A stretch of 64,000 nt of DNA from Leeuwenhoekiella polynyae (GTDB lineage Bacteria; Bacteroidota; Bacteroidia; Flavobacteriales; Flavobacteriaceae): assembly GCF_004104075.1 (NCBI RefSeq), contig NZ_QOVK01000009.1:62001-126000 (forward strand). Reading direction: 5' to 3'. Below the pieces are notes generated by a model, which was given only the letters and a program-made list of their open reading frames with translations, was not told the origin of the DNA and made no database searches. The position numbers and the translations under genes are program-made. The first letter of the stretch is position 1. The number at the start of each line of letters is the position of its first letter. Positions 41,833-50,997 of this stretch are shown one piece after another.

Positions 41833-43221
41833 CTACTCTATTTTTATAGTAAAACTAGAAGTAGGTAAGCCTGTTCCATTAAATATATTTGGTATACTGG
41901 AATTTGCCCAAGAATAGCGAACAAAAAGCGGATGTTCCAGTTTTCCTTTTTTAAGAAAAATCTGATTGTCTTTGATTTTGAAATCTACAGGTTGAAAGAC
42001 TTTATCTGCTCCTGCAATTTCAAACTGACTAGCTTTATTATTCTTGTCAATGTGTAAAAGCTCTGCATTACTAAAATTTAGAATAATTTTATTTTTGTCG
42101 CTTGTAGCTTTTTGAATAAGCGGCGGATATGCCTTTATTTCCTTTTTGAATTTATCAGCCATCACAAGATTTGCAAATCGTATACCTACATCCTTTTTAT
42201 TTTTAGGGTGGATGTCATTGATGTTTCCTATATCACTTGTTACGACCATTCCCGTTTTTGCAAGTCTCAAAGCACGTCTTTGAGCATCCCTAATTTGAAC
42301 ACCAGAAAATTCAGTCTCGTACTTATACGGTGCTATTTGGGCAAAGTAAAAAGGGATAATTTCGTTAAACTGAACCCTCCAGCTTTCAATTAGGGTAGTG
42401 AACATTTTTTCATAATATTGAGAGTTTACTGTATTTGACTCCCCTTGATACCACAGTACTCCGGCAATTTTGAAGTTCATTAAGGGATGTACCATTGCGT
42501 TGTAAATAGACCCAGGTTCTTTTGGTCCCCATTCTGTTTCAGGCAGTAATCCTGCCGCTTTAACCAATATACTGTCACGCTCAATAGCATGTTTAGGAAC
42601 CCATGTTTCGGCTGGAGTACCGCCCCAGGTTGATCCAATTAAACCTACAGGAACTTGAAGTTCCTTATTCAATTTTTGAGCAAAAAAATAGGCTACTGCA
42701 CTAAAGTTTTTCATGGTTTCAGGCTTACTCCCTACCCAGCTCCCATTTAGATCATCTTGAGGAAATCGAGCAGTTTTGTGATTTACCGTAAAAATTCTAA
42801 TCGAGTCGTTTTTTGAATTTTGGATAGCTCGCTCACCATTTTCAATTCCTGCCGCTGCACTCCATTCCATATTTGATTGCCCTGAAATCAACCAAACTTC
42901 ACCCAACAAAATATTCTTAAGAGTAATCTTGTTGTATCCCTCAATTATTAAATTTAGGCTGCCTTTTTTTTCGTTTGTTAAAATTGTGGTCTTCCAAAAA
43001 CCCCTATTATTAGGGGTTACAGAGTATTCCGCAACATCCCAGCTTGATGAAATTTTGACTGTTTCTCCTGGTTTAGCCCAACCCCATATTGCGACATCAG
43101 CATTTCGTTGCAGAACCATATTATCTGCAAAAATTGCCGGCAATACTACATTAGAATACATTTGACTTATTTGCATTACCGCAACAACAACAATTATAAA
43201 TTTGATTTTCATTTGGTGCAT
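41833..43221 (-). CDS. sialate O-acetylesterase-family (SASA) carbohydrate esterase
   Basis: Probable deacetylase of mannan oligosaccharides in the periplasm. The 462-residue product has a signal peptide (hydrophobic segment to about residue 20) with no lipobox. SASA family motifs are clear: NMVLQRNADVAIWGWAKPGE, catalytic Ser116 in SGQSNMEW, GSTWGGTPAETW, GVLWYQGESN and the NDIHP segment with the likely catalytic His. The alternative ATG at 43212 would shorten the signal by 3 residues. It is 4 bp downstream of the CE2-like esterase, in a two-gene operon. Acetylated mannan as substrate is inferred from the context. Confidence 0.85.
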   Translation of the reverse strand: MHQMKIKFIIVVVAVMQISQMYSNVVLPAIFADNMVLQRNADVAIWGWAKPGETVKISSSWDVAEYSVTPNNRGFWKTTILTNEKKGSLNLIIEGYNKITLKNILLGEVWLISGQSNMEWSAAAGIENGERAIQNSKNDSIRIFTVNHKTARFPQDDLNGSWVGSKPETMKNFSAVAYFFAQKLNKELQVPVGLIGSTWGGTPAETWVPKHAIERDSILVKAAGLLPETEWGPKEPGSIYNAMVHPLMNFKIAGVLWYQGESNTVNSQYYEKMFTTLIESWRVQFNEIIPFYFAQIAPYKYETEFSGVQIRDAQRRALRLAKTGMVVTSDIGNINDIHPKNKKDVGIRFANLVMADKFKKEIKAYPPLIQKATSDKNKIILNFSNAELLHIDKNNKASQFEIAGADKVFQPVDFKIKDNQIFLKKGKLEHPLFVRYSWANSSIPNIFNGTGLPTSSFTIKIE

Positions 43222-43225
43222 TGTT

Positions 43226-44296
43226 CTAATTGTTTAGTTGTTTTCCTAAAAAAGGTATTAACTGTTCTGCCATTTTCCGATGATCACTAAGATTTGGGTG
43301 GCCACCACAACCATTTGGTTCCATCTGAGCAAACTCAAATAAATATATGGGTTTTCCCATCATATCCCGTTGAATGATTTTTAAAGACTCCAGTAAAATA
43401 CCTTGTTCCCGTTCACCTACCATTGGGCTAGTCAACATAACGACCTTGGTCTCAGGATACATATCAAATATCATTTTCACAAAATCAGTATAGTTACTTA
43501 TAAATCTTTTTTGGTCAAATACACTTCTATCTTTTTTGCCATCGCCTAAAGAAAGGTCATTAGTACCTAAAGCGATAGACACTAAATCAGGTTTGATTTC
43601 AAACGCGATTTTCTTAGATGTATCACTATTCAGTCTTAAATTTTTATACACATGAGGCATAACAGGTTGCTCCTCATCATTCCAATTACGGTACATACCC
43701 ATCCCGGATACACAACTCAACCTATAATCACAATTTAAAGCCCTGGCAGTTCTTGGGCCATAAGCTAAATATGAATTGTGCTGATCATACCATTCACCAG
43801 TATCGCAGGGTATTTCTTCCGTTTGTGCACCCATTCCACAAGTGATACTGTTGCCAATAAATTCGATTATTGGCTTGTTTACCTGAGTTACTTCAATTAA
43901 ATTCTTTGCAATTACTTTATTAAAAATAACATCACCTGTACTGGCTTCCGTAACTTTATAAATTTTCACACTTGAGGTGTCTGAAGAAGGTAATTTTATC
44001 CTTAAAGGACTTCCATCCACCAGAAATCTACCTTTATATTCTTGATTTACCTCGAGAGCTACGTAGGAATGATCCTGTACACTGTTAGATAAAAATAGCG
44101 TACAGGTATCTCCCACAATATTCATTTCAATAACTGAACCTGAACCAATAAGAGCAACCGATGTGTCATTTAGATATTCGTAGCGCCCTTCATACTGAAT
44201 TAATGGGCTGGATGCTCTAAAGTTGCGCTCTACTTGTTTACAACCAACTGTTAAAATTAAAATGAATAAAAAACCAAAACGTTTACACAAATCCAT
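43226..44296 (-). CDS. SGNH esterase lipoprotein, CE2-like
   Basis: Probable acetyl esterase removing O-acetyl groups from mannan. Start chosen at ATG 44296 (MDLCKRFGFLFILILTVGC), which gives a lipoprotein signal with Cys19; the frame runs up to an ATG at 44326. The N-terminal beta domain (about 30-130) and the C-terminal SGNH domain (IEFIGNSITCGMG, LVSIALGTND, and HPNLSDH with the catalytic His) together match carbohydrate esterase family 2. The 356-residue length is usual for CE2. First gene of the two-gene esterase operon. Confidence 0.85.
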   Translation of the reverse strand: MDLCKRFGFLFILILTVGCKQVERNFRASSPLIQYEGRYEYLNDTSVALIGSGSVIEMNIVGDTCTLFLSNSVQDHSYVALEVNQEYKGRFLVDGSPLRIKLPSSDTSSVKIYKVTEASTGDVIFNKVIAKNLIEVTQVNKPIIEFIGNSITCGMGAQTEEIPCDTGEWYDQHNSYLAYGPRTARALNCDYRLSCVSGMGMYRNWNDEEQPVMPHVYKNLRLNSDTSKKIAFEIKPDLVSIALGTNDLSLGDGKKDRSVFDQKRFISNYTDFVKMIFDMYPETKVVMLTSPMVGEREQGILLESLKIIQRDMMGKPIYLFEFAQMEPNGCGGHPNLSDHRKMAEQLIPFLGKQLNN

Positions 44297-44326
44297 GATT
44301 AAAATTTTATGCTGAAAATTAATCAT

Positions 44327-44472
44327 CTATCATAAAGTAAAACGAAACTATTTCCTCAAAAACTTATAGAATATTTCAAGCAGCGGATTAGTTGAGTGCT
44401 TTAAGTTAATTTTGATTTTAGTTAATTTCTTAAAGAATCCATATTAGAAAAGACAGTTTTAATAGTATAATT
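44327..44472. other. gap at the change in base composition
   Basis: Only 146 bp, AT-rich, with an imperfect CTTTAAG/CTTAAAG inverted repeat near 44398-44434. It holds the promoter of the esterase pair and the 3' end of the galactan operon. There is no tRNA, integrase or visible attachment repeat. Confidence 0.4.
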
Positions 44473-46917
44473 TTATTGAATTTCTAACTGGGTTTTTACC
44501 TCGTTTAAACCCTGCCCCCTTACGCTTACATTAGTAAGTCCTTTTTTAAACCCCCCACCTACAATAATCATAGCCTTTCCATAAAACAAATTGACCGTAT
44601 TGCCTTTAAAAGGGGTTAAACTCTGTGGGTTACCATTACCTACACCAGCTAAATAACCGACACCATTTACTTCAATTTGCAAGGCATTATCTGCAAGTGG
44701 CGCAGGATTACTATCTTTGTCAAAGGCTTCCACAAGTATGTAGCTCAGATCCATCCCGTTAGCCATTAAAGTCTTCCTGTCAGGACTTAGTTTGATCATA
44801 CTTACTTCCCCCGCCGTTTTTATTGTTTTTTCGCCAATAACAGCACCATCTTTATAGACCACGGCTTTTACTTCACCGGGCTCATAGGTTACGTCCTTCC
44901 ACATCAACCTAAAACGCTCGGTCGAATTCATAGAGACCGGATTTTTACATTGTTTTCCCTTGGATTTTCCGTTAATAAACAATTCTGCACAGTCGCCATT
45001 GGTATAAACAAATACCGGGGTGACCTCGCCTTCCCTTCCTTCCCAATTCCAATGCGGGAGGATGTGGATGGTTTTTTCTTCGGGTTTCCAGTAACTTTTG
45101 TACAGATAGTATCGGTCCTTAGGAATACCTACCAAATCAACAATGCCAAAATACGAGCTGCGTGCTGCAGCTTCCTCACCTAAATTCATCTCTTTAGCCG
45201 TCATACCTGTGTAAGGTGTGGGTTCACCTAGATAATCAAAACCTGTCCAGACAAATTCACCTGCGATATAGGGTTCGTCCTGCTGCCACATAAAATCATC
45301 ATCAGCGATCTCAGCCCAGGAAGGGGCATTAAAGTCATAAGAGCTTACCTGAAGTGATCCCGTGACCTCAGTCTTATCTTCCGGCAGAGGAAATTCATAG
45401 AAACCACGAGTGCTTAAAGTAGAGGCTGACTCGCTGATCACGACGGCCTTTTCAGGCTCCATTTGCCGGGCCAGGCGGAACCTCCGGCCATAATTCCAAG
45501 CATGGATGTCGTAATAATCAAAATGCCTCATCGATGCGCTCTGCATATTGTCATTAACCAGAGTCACCGGGCGGGTGTGGTCATACTTTTTCACATAGTT
45601 CACCATAGTGTGCAGTTTCTGAAAGCCATTATCAATATTCCACTGTACATCGCCTATCTCGTTCCCTACACTCCACAGAAACACAGACGGGTGATTGCGA
45701 TCCCTAAGCACGAAATTCTTTATGTTCCTATGGGCGAATTCTTCAAAATTGGTCGTATCTGTTATATCAGCTTTTGCATCGTACTTATCAAAAATCTCAT
45801 TGAAAAACAGCAATCCCATACGATCGCAGAGTTCCAGAAGTTCTGGTGCGGCAACATTATGGCTATTACGTATGGCGTTAACGCCCATAGACTTCATAAT
45901 TTCCAGTTGGCGCTCCATCGCCCGGGGGTGAAAAGCTGCACCCAGCGGGCCGTGCCCGTGATGAAGGTTTACCCCTTTGAGCTGTACCCTTTTGTCATTT
46001 AAATAAAATCCGTCATTGGCCGTAAACCGGGTGGTACGAATACCAAAAGTGGAAACCTTCTCGTCAACAAGTTTATCCCCAAAAAACACCTGTGTTTTTG
46101 TAGCGTATAGGTTGGGATTTTCTACGTGCCATCGCTGGGGATCGAGTACCTTAAGGGTGACTTCGAGGTTTTTCTCCTCCTTGGGATTGAGGTATTTGAT
46201 TATTTCTTTGCTCTGCAATTCATTGCCCTTGGGATCCAAGATGGTCTGCACCACCTTTATCGAATCTGCCCGGCTACTCATGTTCAACACCGTGCTGCTG
46301 ATGCGTACGTCTGCGTAGTGGGGCTTCACTATAGGCGTGGTAATGTGGTTTCCCCAAATGCCCAAGTGAACCGGGTCTACCTTAAGCAGTTGCACCTTTC
46401 TATATATGCCTGCGCCAGGATACCAGCGGCTGTCATGCTCCACGGTATTTGTATAAACGGCCAATATGTTTTTTTGGCCAAAAATAACATGATCGGTCAC
46501 ATCCAGATAGAAGGAGTTGTAGCCATAATCCCAACTTCCTGCACGTTTACCATTTACATAAACCTTGGGAAATGCCATGACTCCATCAAAAATGAGGTAT
46601 ATCCTCTTGTTCGCATCGGCTTGCGCCAAATCTATTCCGGTGCGGTACCAGCCCTCACCTTTCCAGGGTAACTTACCTGTATTGCCATCGCCTTTGGGGT
46701 CAAAGGGCCCGCTGATGGCCCAATCGTGGGGCACGCTTACGCTTTCCCAAGTGGCATCGTTAAAACCGGGGCGCTCTGCATTTTCTGGATTACCCTTGGT
46801 GAATTTCCAGCCCTGTTGAAGGGTTTTGTATTCCCTCTGGGCCATTGTAGTCATGCTTGCAAGCATAAAAAAAAAGAAAGCCAGCCGTGCCGACTTTCTT
46901 CTGTATATTGTTTTCAT
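44473..46917 (-). CDS. GH2 beta-galactosidase
   Basis: Retaining exo-beta-galactosidase, last gene of the galactan PUL. It should finish galacto-oligosaccharides in the periplasm. The 814-residue product has a signal peptide (ends near TTMAQ), a sugar-binding jelly roll (about 30-180, with WKGEGWYRTGIDL and RWYPGAGIYR), an Ig-like domain, a barrel with acid/base Glu420 in LWSVGNEIGD and likely nucleophile Glu496 in VISESAS, and C-terminal Ig-like domains (from about 600). The distal region resembles the domain that follows the barrel in many Bacteroidota GH2 enzymes. Galactan, not mannan, is inferred from its operon with GH53 (19 bp upstream) and its higher GC content. Confidence 0.88.
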   Translation of the reverse strand: MKTIYRRKSARLAFFFFMLASMTTMAQREYKTLQQGWKFTKGNPENAERPGFNDATWESVSVPHDWAISGPFDPKGDGNTGKLPWKGEGWYRTGIDLAQADANKRIYLIFDGVMAFPKVYVNGKRAGSWDYGYNSFYLDVTDHVIFGQKNILAVYTNTVEHDSRWYPGAGIYRKVQLLKVDPVHLGIWGNHITTPIVKPHYADVRISSTVLNMSSRADSIKVVQTILDPKGNELQSKEIIKYLNPKEEKNLEVTLKVLDPQRWHVENPNLYATKTQVFFGDKLVDEKVSTFGIRTTRFTANDGFYLNDKRVQLKGVNLHHGHGPLGAAFHPRAMERQLEIMKSMGVNAIRNSHNVAAPELLELCDRMGLLFFNEIFDKYDAKADITDTTNFEEFAHRNIKNFVLRDRNHPSVFLWSVGNEIGDVQWNIDNGFQKLHTMVNYVKKYDHTRPVTLVNDNMQSASMRHFDYYDIHAWNYGRRFRLARQMEPEKAVVISESASTLSTRGFYEFPLPEDKTEVTGSLQVSSYDFNAPSWAEIADDDFMWQQDEPYIAGEFVWTGFDYLGEPTPYTGMTAKEMNLGEEAAARSSYFGIVDLVGIPKDRYYLYKSYWKPEEKTIHILPHWNWEGREGEVTPVFVYTNGDCAELFINGKSKGKQCKNPVSMNSTERFRLMWKDVTYEPGEVKAVVYKDGAVIGEKTIKTAGEVSMIKLSPDRKTLMANGMDLSYILVEAFDKDSNPAPLADNALQIEVNGVGYLAGVGNGNPQSLTPFKGNTVNLFYGKAMIIVGGGFKKGLTNVSVRGQGLNEVKTQLEIQ

Positions 46918-46936
46918 ATCTCAGTTTCCTATAAAG

Positions 46937-48130
46937 CTAATCGTTTAGCCCTCCGTTATAAAAATTAAGGCCTAGGGTAGCCTTATAATCATGATCAAAT
47001 AAGGTTGCGTTATCCCAGTGAGAACCTTTCGCCCATTGTGTGCTGCAGCTAGTTGAAACCCAAGCAGGCTCCCAATAAATTAGTCCACCGGCGCCTACCT
47101 CTACCAAAACATCCCTTAGGGCGTTTAGATAACCCAGCTGTCCTTCGGGGCTTGCCTCAAAACCGGGAACCAAAGCATCATTACCCAATATATTGTTTGC
47201 ACTATCTGCATTTTGCATGGTAAACGGATAGGCAGTTTCCACAATCATCAGTTTCTTATTATACGTATTTATCAGGTTCGAAAGTGGCGTTGAAACTTCA
47301 TCAAGATCGTAATCAGACCAGATTGGATAGTAGGATAATCCTATCCAGTCATAATCAGTAACTCCCGCATTTGTGGCCTGCTCAAACCACCATAACCCAT
47401 TCTCTGGCTGTGCAATGTGGAGCATAACCTCGATGCCCGCATTTTTTTCTGCGGAAAGATCACGAACCGCCTTAATGCCCTGATTTATCAACGAGGAATT
47501 TCGGGTCCAGTTAATGGGCCATTGCAGTTCCCCTTTTTGAAGGATCATTGGATTGATCTCGTTCCCCACCTGCACGATGTCTGGCGTAAGATTTTCACCT
47601 TCCAAATCCTCAAGGATGTCATAGGTATAATCGTACAACAATTGACCTAAGGCTTCGGTATTGTCTATTTGTGCTTCCCAAGCCGCAGGAATTTCCTGCT
47701 TGGCAGGATCAGCCCAGTCATCAGAATAATGAAAGTCGAGCAGTACCCTCATACCTTCAGCCTTTGCGCGGCTTATGGTCTTTTTTACGTCTGCCAGATC
47801 AGAATAATTGGTCCAGGCAGCATCATGCCAAAGCCTTACGCGTACCAGGTTTGAGCCCGCCTCTGCGAAGATTTTATAGGGATCAGCATTATTTCCATCC
47901 TGATCTTTATAGACAGCACCACAGTCCTCCATCTCATTGACATAAGATAGATCTGCACCGTAATAAAAATCAGGCTCTTCTGGTGGTTCATTGGTTTCAG
48001 GTCCTGGCTCTTCGCCTTCATCTGGGTTTTCACCAGCAGTGGGGTCTTCCGATGTGTTTTCATTCCCATCACCGGGAGAACAGGAAGTCGCCACAAAAAG
48101 TGAAAAAAAGATTAAGAATATTCGTAGCAT
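46937..48130 (-). CDS. GH53 endo-beta-1,4-galactanase lipoprotein
   Basis: Cleaves beta-1,4-galactan, such as pectin rhamnogalacturonan-I side chains. The 397-residue product has a lipoprotein signal (FVATSC, Cys17), an acidic Glu/Pro-rich linker (about 20-54) that could extend the enzyme from the membrane, and a GH53 barrel. GADLSYVNEMEDCG, NLVRVRLWHDAAW, VLLDFHYSDDWADPAKQ, acid/base Glu191 in VQVGNEIN and nucleophile Glu298 in MIVETAYPF are classical. Function is well supported. It lies between the SusE-like and GH2 genes. Confidence 0.94.
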   Translation of the reverse strand: MLRIFLIFFSLFVATSCSPGDGNENTSEDPTAGENPDEGEEPGPETNEPPEEPDFYYGADLSYVNEMEDCGAVYKDQDGNNADPYKIFAEAGSNLVRVRLWHDAAWTNYSDLADVKKTISRAKAEGMRVLLDFHYSDDWADPAKQEIPAAWEAQIDNTEALGQLLYDYTYDILEDLEGENLTPDIVQVGNEINPMILQKGELQWPINWTRNSSLINQGIKAVRDLSAEKNAGIEVMLHIAQPENGLWWFEQATNAGVTDYDWIGLSYYPIWSDYDLDEVSTPLSNLINTYNKKLMIVETAYPFTMQNADSANNILGNDALVPGFEASPEGQLGYLNALRDVLVEVGAGGLIYWEPAWVSTSCSTQWAKGSHWDNATLFDHDYKATLGLNFYNGGLND

Positions 48131-48154
48131 GTCATTTTATTTTTGGTTAATGCA

Positions 48155-48192
48155 ACAAGGAAAGCTAAACCAGCAAGCAATGCGTTCCTTGT
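48155..48192 (-). promoter_or_regulatory. stem-loop between the galactan SusE-like gene and GH53
   Basis: Perfect 8-bp arms ACAAGGAA (48155-48162) and TTCCTTGT (48185-48192) with a 22-nt loop, in the 80-bp gap between the SusE-like stop (48211) and the GH53 ATG (48130). There is no T-run directly after it, so a stability or processing element is more likely than a terminator. Confidence 0.5.
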
Positions 48193-48210
48193 CTTTTCTA
48201 AACTGGATAA

Positions 48211-49368
48211 TTATTCTAAACTGATGGTTTTCTCAAGCGTGTTGATAGTCATAGTATACGTTCCAGGGATACCCACAAATGTAAAATTACTATCACCGTC
48301 TCCGGCATTTTCAAAATTCTCACCTATGGTATAACCCATTTCTTCAAATGTGGGATAGTTAATCCCGCTGTTCCAGTCGTTGAAGGAGGTAAATACCCTA
48401 AAGGCTCCGGTACCGCTGAACTCAAGGGTTGCCGTCCTGATGTAGGCACTGGTCTCGACCACGTTTACCACGGGTTCGTCCCAGTTCCAGCCAGTGGGCA
48501 CACCGTCTCCTACAAGATAATAAGGTGTGGAAGGCGTGAGGGTTATCGTTTTTTCATTGCTATCTACCACAACCTCATAAATACCTGGAGTTCCCACAAA
48601 ACTGAAATTGCTGTCGCCATCGGCCGCATTTACTAAGTTTTCATCAATGGTAAAGCCTTCCTCTTCAAAATAAGGATAGTTAAGGCCAGATGCCCAGTCC
48701 CCTTCAATCTCAAAAAACCGGAATGTATCATTGGTAAGCTCAACCCTGGCGGTATAAACATCGCCGTCACAGAAAAATTCTACGGGCGAACTCCACTCCC
48801 AGCCAGCATCTACCGCTGCTGCACCTACCACGTAAATCGAGGCGCAACCGCCCCCTGTATCAGGCGCCTGCTCGATTATGCTCAGGGTCAAAGGTGCAGC
48901 ATCTGAATATACCTCGACGGAATTTGCAGCTCCAGTACCTGAATAAGCATGAATTCTGAAATAAACCTGACCTGTATTATTGGGCAGACCATCTTCTCCC
49001 GTAGTTGCAGGATCGTCATCCAGGCCCAGGTCTTCTGCAAATTCAAGCATTTGATCAACTGTAACCGCTTGATTGGTAGCTGAGGTAGAACCTAAGATTA
49101 CGGGTGTGGTAAATTCAGAATCAAGTGAAGCTTCTAGGTCATACGTGATATTTACAGGGGCATCAAAATCTACCGGGTTCCAAAAAAAGCGCTCAGCGAT
49201 GTTGGTCCCGGTATCCTCGCTGAGCAAGTACTGGGAAGAAAAGGAGTTTTCAAAGTTTACCCCTTCTGGATCTGGCTGCGCTGTGAATACTAAGTAATCT
49301 TCTTCGTCACACGAGATCAAGCCAAATAAGGCTAGGATAGCACCGTAAATTAAAATTGTTTTTTTCAT
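48211..49368 (-). CDS. SusE-like surface glycan-binding lipoprotein with duplicated C-terminal module (galactan PUL)
   Basis: Surface glycan-binding lipoprotein. The 385-residue product has a lipobox (GLISC, Cys20), a SusE N-terminal module (about 25-170) closely like that of the alpha-glucan PUL protein, and two tandem repeats of about 100 residues (about 177-282 and 283-385). The repeats share patterns such as GLNYPYFEEEGFTI / GINYPTFEEMGYTI and ADGDSNFSFVGTPGIY / GDGDSNFTFVGIPGTY. Each has an exposed-Trp motif (AGWEWSSP, TGWNWDEP) that could bind sugar. Binding of galactan is inferred from the operon. Confidence 0.82.
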   Translation of the reverse strand: MKKTILIYGAILALFGLISCDEEDYLVFTAQPDPEGVNFENSFSSQYLLSEDTGTNIAERFFWNPVDFDAPVNITYDLEASLDSEFTTPVILGSTSATNQAVTVDQMLEFAEDLGLDDDPATTGEDGLPNNTGQVYFRIHAYSGTGAANSVEVYSDAAPLTLSIIEQAPDTGGGCASIYVVGAAAVDAGWEWSSPVEFFCDGDVYTARVELTNDTFRFFEIEGDWASGLNYPYFEEEGFTIDENLVNAADGDSNFSFVGTPGIYEVVVDSNEKTITLTPSTPYYLVGDGVPTGWNWDEPVVNVVETSAYIRTATLEFSGTGAFRVFTSFNDWNSGINYPTFEEMGYTIGENFENAGDGDSNFTFVGIPGTYTMTINTLEKTISLE

Positions 49369-49384
49369 ATTAATTTTTTTTGAA

Positions 49385-50992
49385 TTAGTAACCTGGATTC
49401 TGAGTTAAATTTGGATTGGCCGCGAGGCTTGCAGCGGGAATTGGAAAAACATCTCTGGTGGCATCTATGGCGATGCCGTTTGCCGATCCACCCTTCCAAG
49501 ACCAATTATAGGTACCACCGGTGTAACGGCCAAAACGGATAAGATCCTGCCTCCTGTGGGCTTCCCAATAAAGTTCTACTAACCGCTCATTGAGGATTAG
49601 ATCTAAGGTCAGCCTGTTGGCTGCAACTGCATTGGGGTTGCCTGCACGTGCCCTTAGATCATTAACATAGCCAACCGCAGTGCCAAGATCACCACCACCA
49701 CCACGTAAATGTGCTTCAGCGAACATAAGATAAGCATCTGCCAGTCGAAACATAGGGAAATCAGTATCTACTATTTCAATGGCAGAACCGGGTTGTCCGT
49801 CTGAAGTAAGGTTAGACCATTTTGCGATGATAAAGCCTGTATCCCTTTGAGAGACATCAGGAATATTGATAATTCTATCCTCAGTGATTAATGTGTTTCG
49901 CACGTCAATATTGTAGTTGCCATTCTGGAAAGTCTCAGAAAACTCTGAGGGCACTCGCAGTGCTCCGCTCCAGCCACCGGCATTTACCCCAAAATTACCG
50001 CCATTGGCCTCTTGAGATCCTACCTGACCGTTGATCATCACTGTTGTGGGACCAAAATTTTGAGTGGTAACCCCGTCAGAAATGATTGGGAATATAATTT
50101 CGTTTCTTGCAGGTTGATCATTATTATCGGCTTTAAAGTTGTTTAGGTAATTTGGCGTAAGCTCATAACCCGAATTAATAATTTGCTGACAGTATTGCAA
50201 ACAATCTGCATAGCGGTCTTGATTCACATATACTTCAGCATTAAGGTATAGTTTTGCTAAAAGCATCCAAGCAGCGGCCTTATCTGCACGGGCATATTCG
50301 TTCTGAAGCGGATCAACCATTTGTGGAATGATCTCGAGAAGCTCGCTTTCAATAAATTCAAACAACCGCTCCCGGTTATACTCGGGAGCCTGAAAAGCTC
50401 CCACAGGGTCATTTTCGGTTACAAAAGGTGCTTTGCCAAAGAGGTCTACCATATGATAATAGGCCAATGCCCTTAAAAAGCGTGCCTCAGCTCTATACTC
50501 TGCAATATCGGCACGCAGGCTTGCATCTACTCCCCTGCCATCAAGGGCAGCATCAGAAGTTTGTCTCAGGTACTCGTTGGCAAAAGAGACCGATGTCATA
50601 ACCCTGCCAAACATTCCCCGAAGGACTACATTATCGGCATTCCAGGTATTACGGTTCAATTCCCTTAGGCCCGGGTCATTTTCCCAAGACCAGATGGCCT
50701 CATCACTGGTAAGCTCTTGAAGGTTCCACCAGCCGCGACCATATTGACTGGTCCCGGCGTCAAGTCCCTGAATGTTGGAGCTTCCGGCACCATCGGTACC
50801 CGTAAGACTTAGGTTTCCATAAACACCGGCGAGACCGCTTCGGTAAGAGGCAGGGTCTGCATAAAAGTCAGTGTCCAAAAATGCTTCTGGATCTCCCGGT
50901 TCTACATCAAGATCGTTTGTACAGCCTACGAGAAACAATAATACTCCGGCCAGTACCCAAATCCTTTTAATTAATAACGTGTTCATTTTCAT
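49385..50992 (-). CDS. SusD/RagB family glycan-binding lipoprotein (galactan PUL)
   Basis: SusD-like partner of the SusC encoded 5 bp upstream. The 535-residue product has a lipoprotein signal (LFLVGC, Cys24) and the conserved SusD pattern: DPASYRSGLAGVYGNLSL, AEARFLRALAYYHMVDLFGKAPFV, and LNERLVELYWEAHRRQDLIRFG, ending NLTQNPGY. It is close to the alpha-glucan PUL SusD in architecture and ending, unlike the mannan one, so these two PULs appear to share a transporter lineage. An ATG at 50986 is an alternative start. Confidence 0.92.
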   Translation of the reverse strand: MKMNTLLIKRIWVLAGVLLFLVGCTNDLDVEPGDPEAFLDTDFYADPASYRSGLAGVYGNLSLTGTDGAGSSNIQGLDAGTSQYGRGWWNLQELTSDEAIWSWENDPGLRELNRNTWNADNVVLRGMFGRVMTSVSFANEYLRQTSDAALDGRGVDASLRADIAEYRAEARFLRALAYYHMVDLFGKAPFVTENDPVGAFQAPEYNRERLFEFIESELLEIIPQMVDPLQNEYARADKAAAWMLLAKLYLNAEVYVNQDRYADCLQYCQQIINSGYELTPNYLNNFKADNNDQPARNEIIFPIISDGVTTQNFGPTTVMINGQVGSQEANGGNFGVNAGGWSGALRVPSEFSETFQNGNYNIDVRNTLITEDRIINIPDVSQRDTGFIIAKWSNLTSDGQPGSAIEIVDTDFPMFRLADAYLMFAEAHLRGGGGDLGTAVGYVNDLRARAGNPNAVAANRLTLDLILNERLVELYWEAHRRQDLIRFGRYTGGTYNWSWKGGSANGIAIDATRDVFPIPAASLAANPNLTQNPGY

Positions 50993-50997
50993 AATTT

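Noticed and set aside
44327-44472. Right-hand attachment site of the putative element
   Set aside because: Base composition changes here, but no tRNA sequence or repeat of the 13776-13832 segment was seen.
45463-46671. Two overlapping plus-strand open frames of 179 and 181 codons
   Set aside because: They are antisense to the GH2 gene, whose motifs and length are complete. The translated sequences show no family features, so they are shadows of GC-richer coding DNA.
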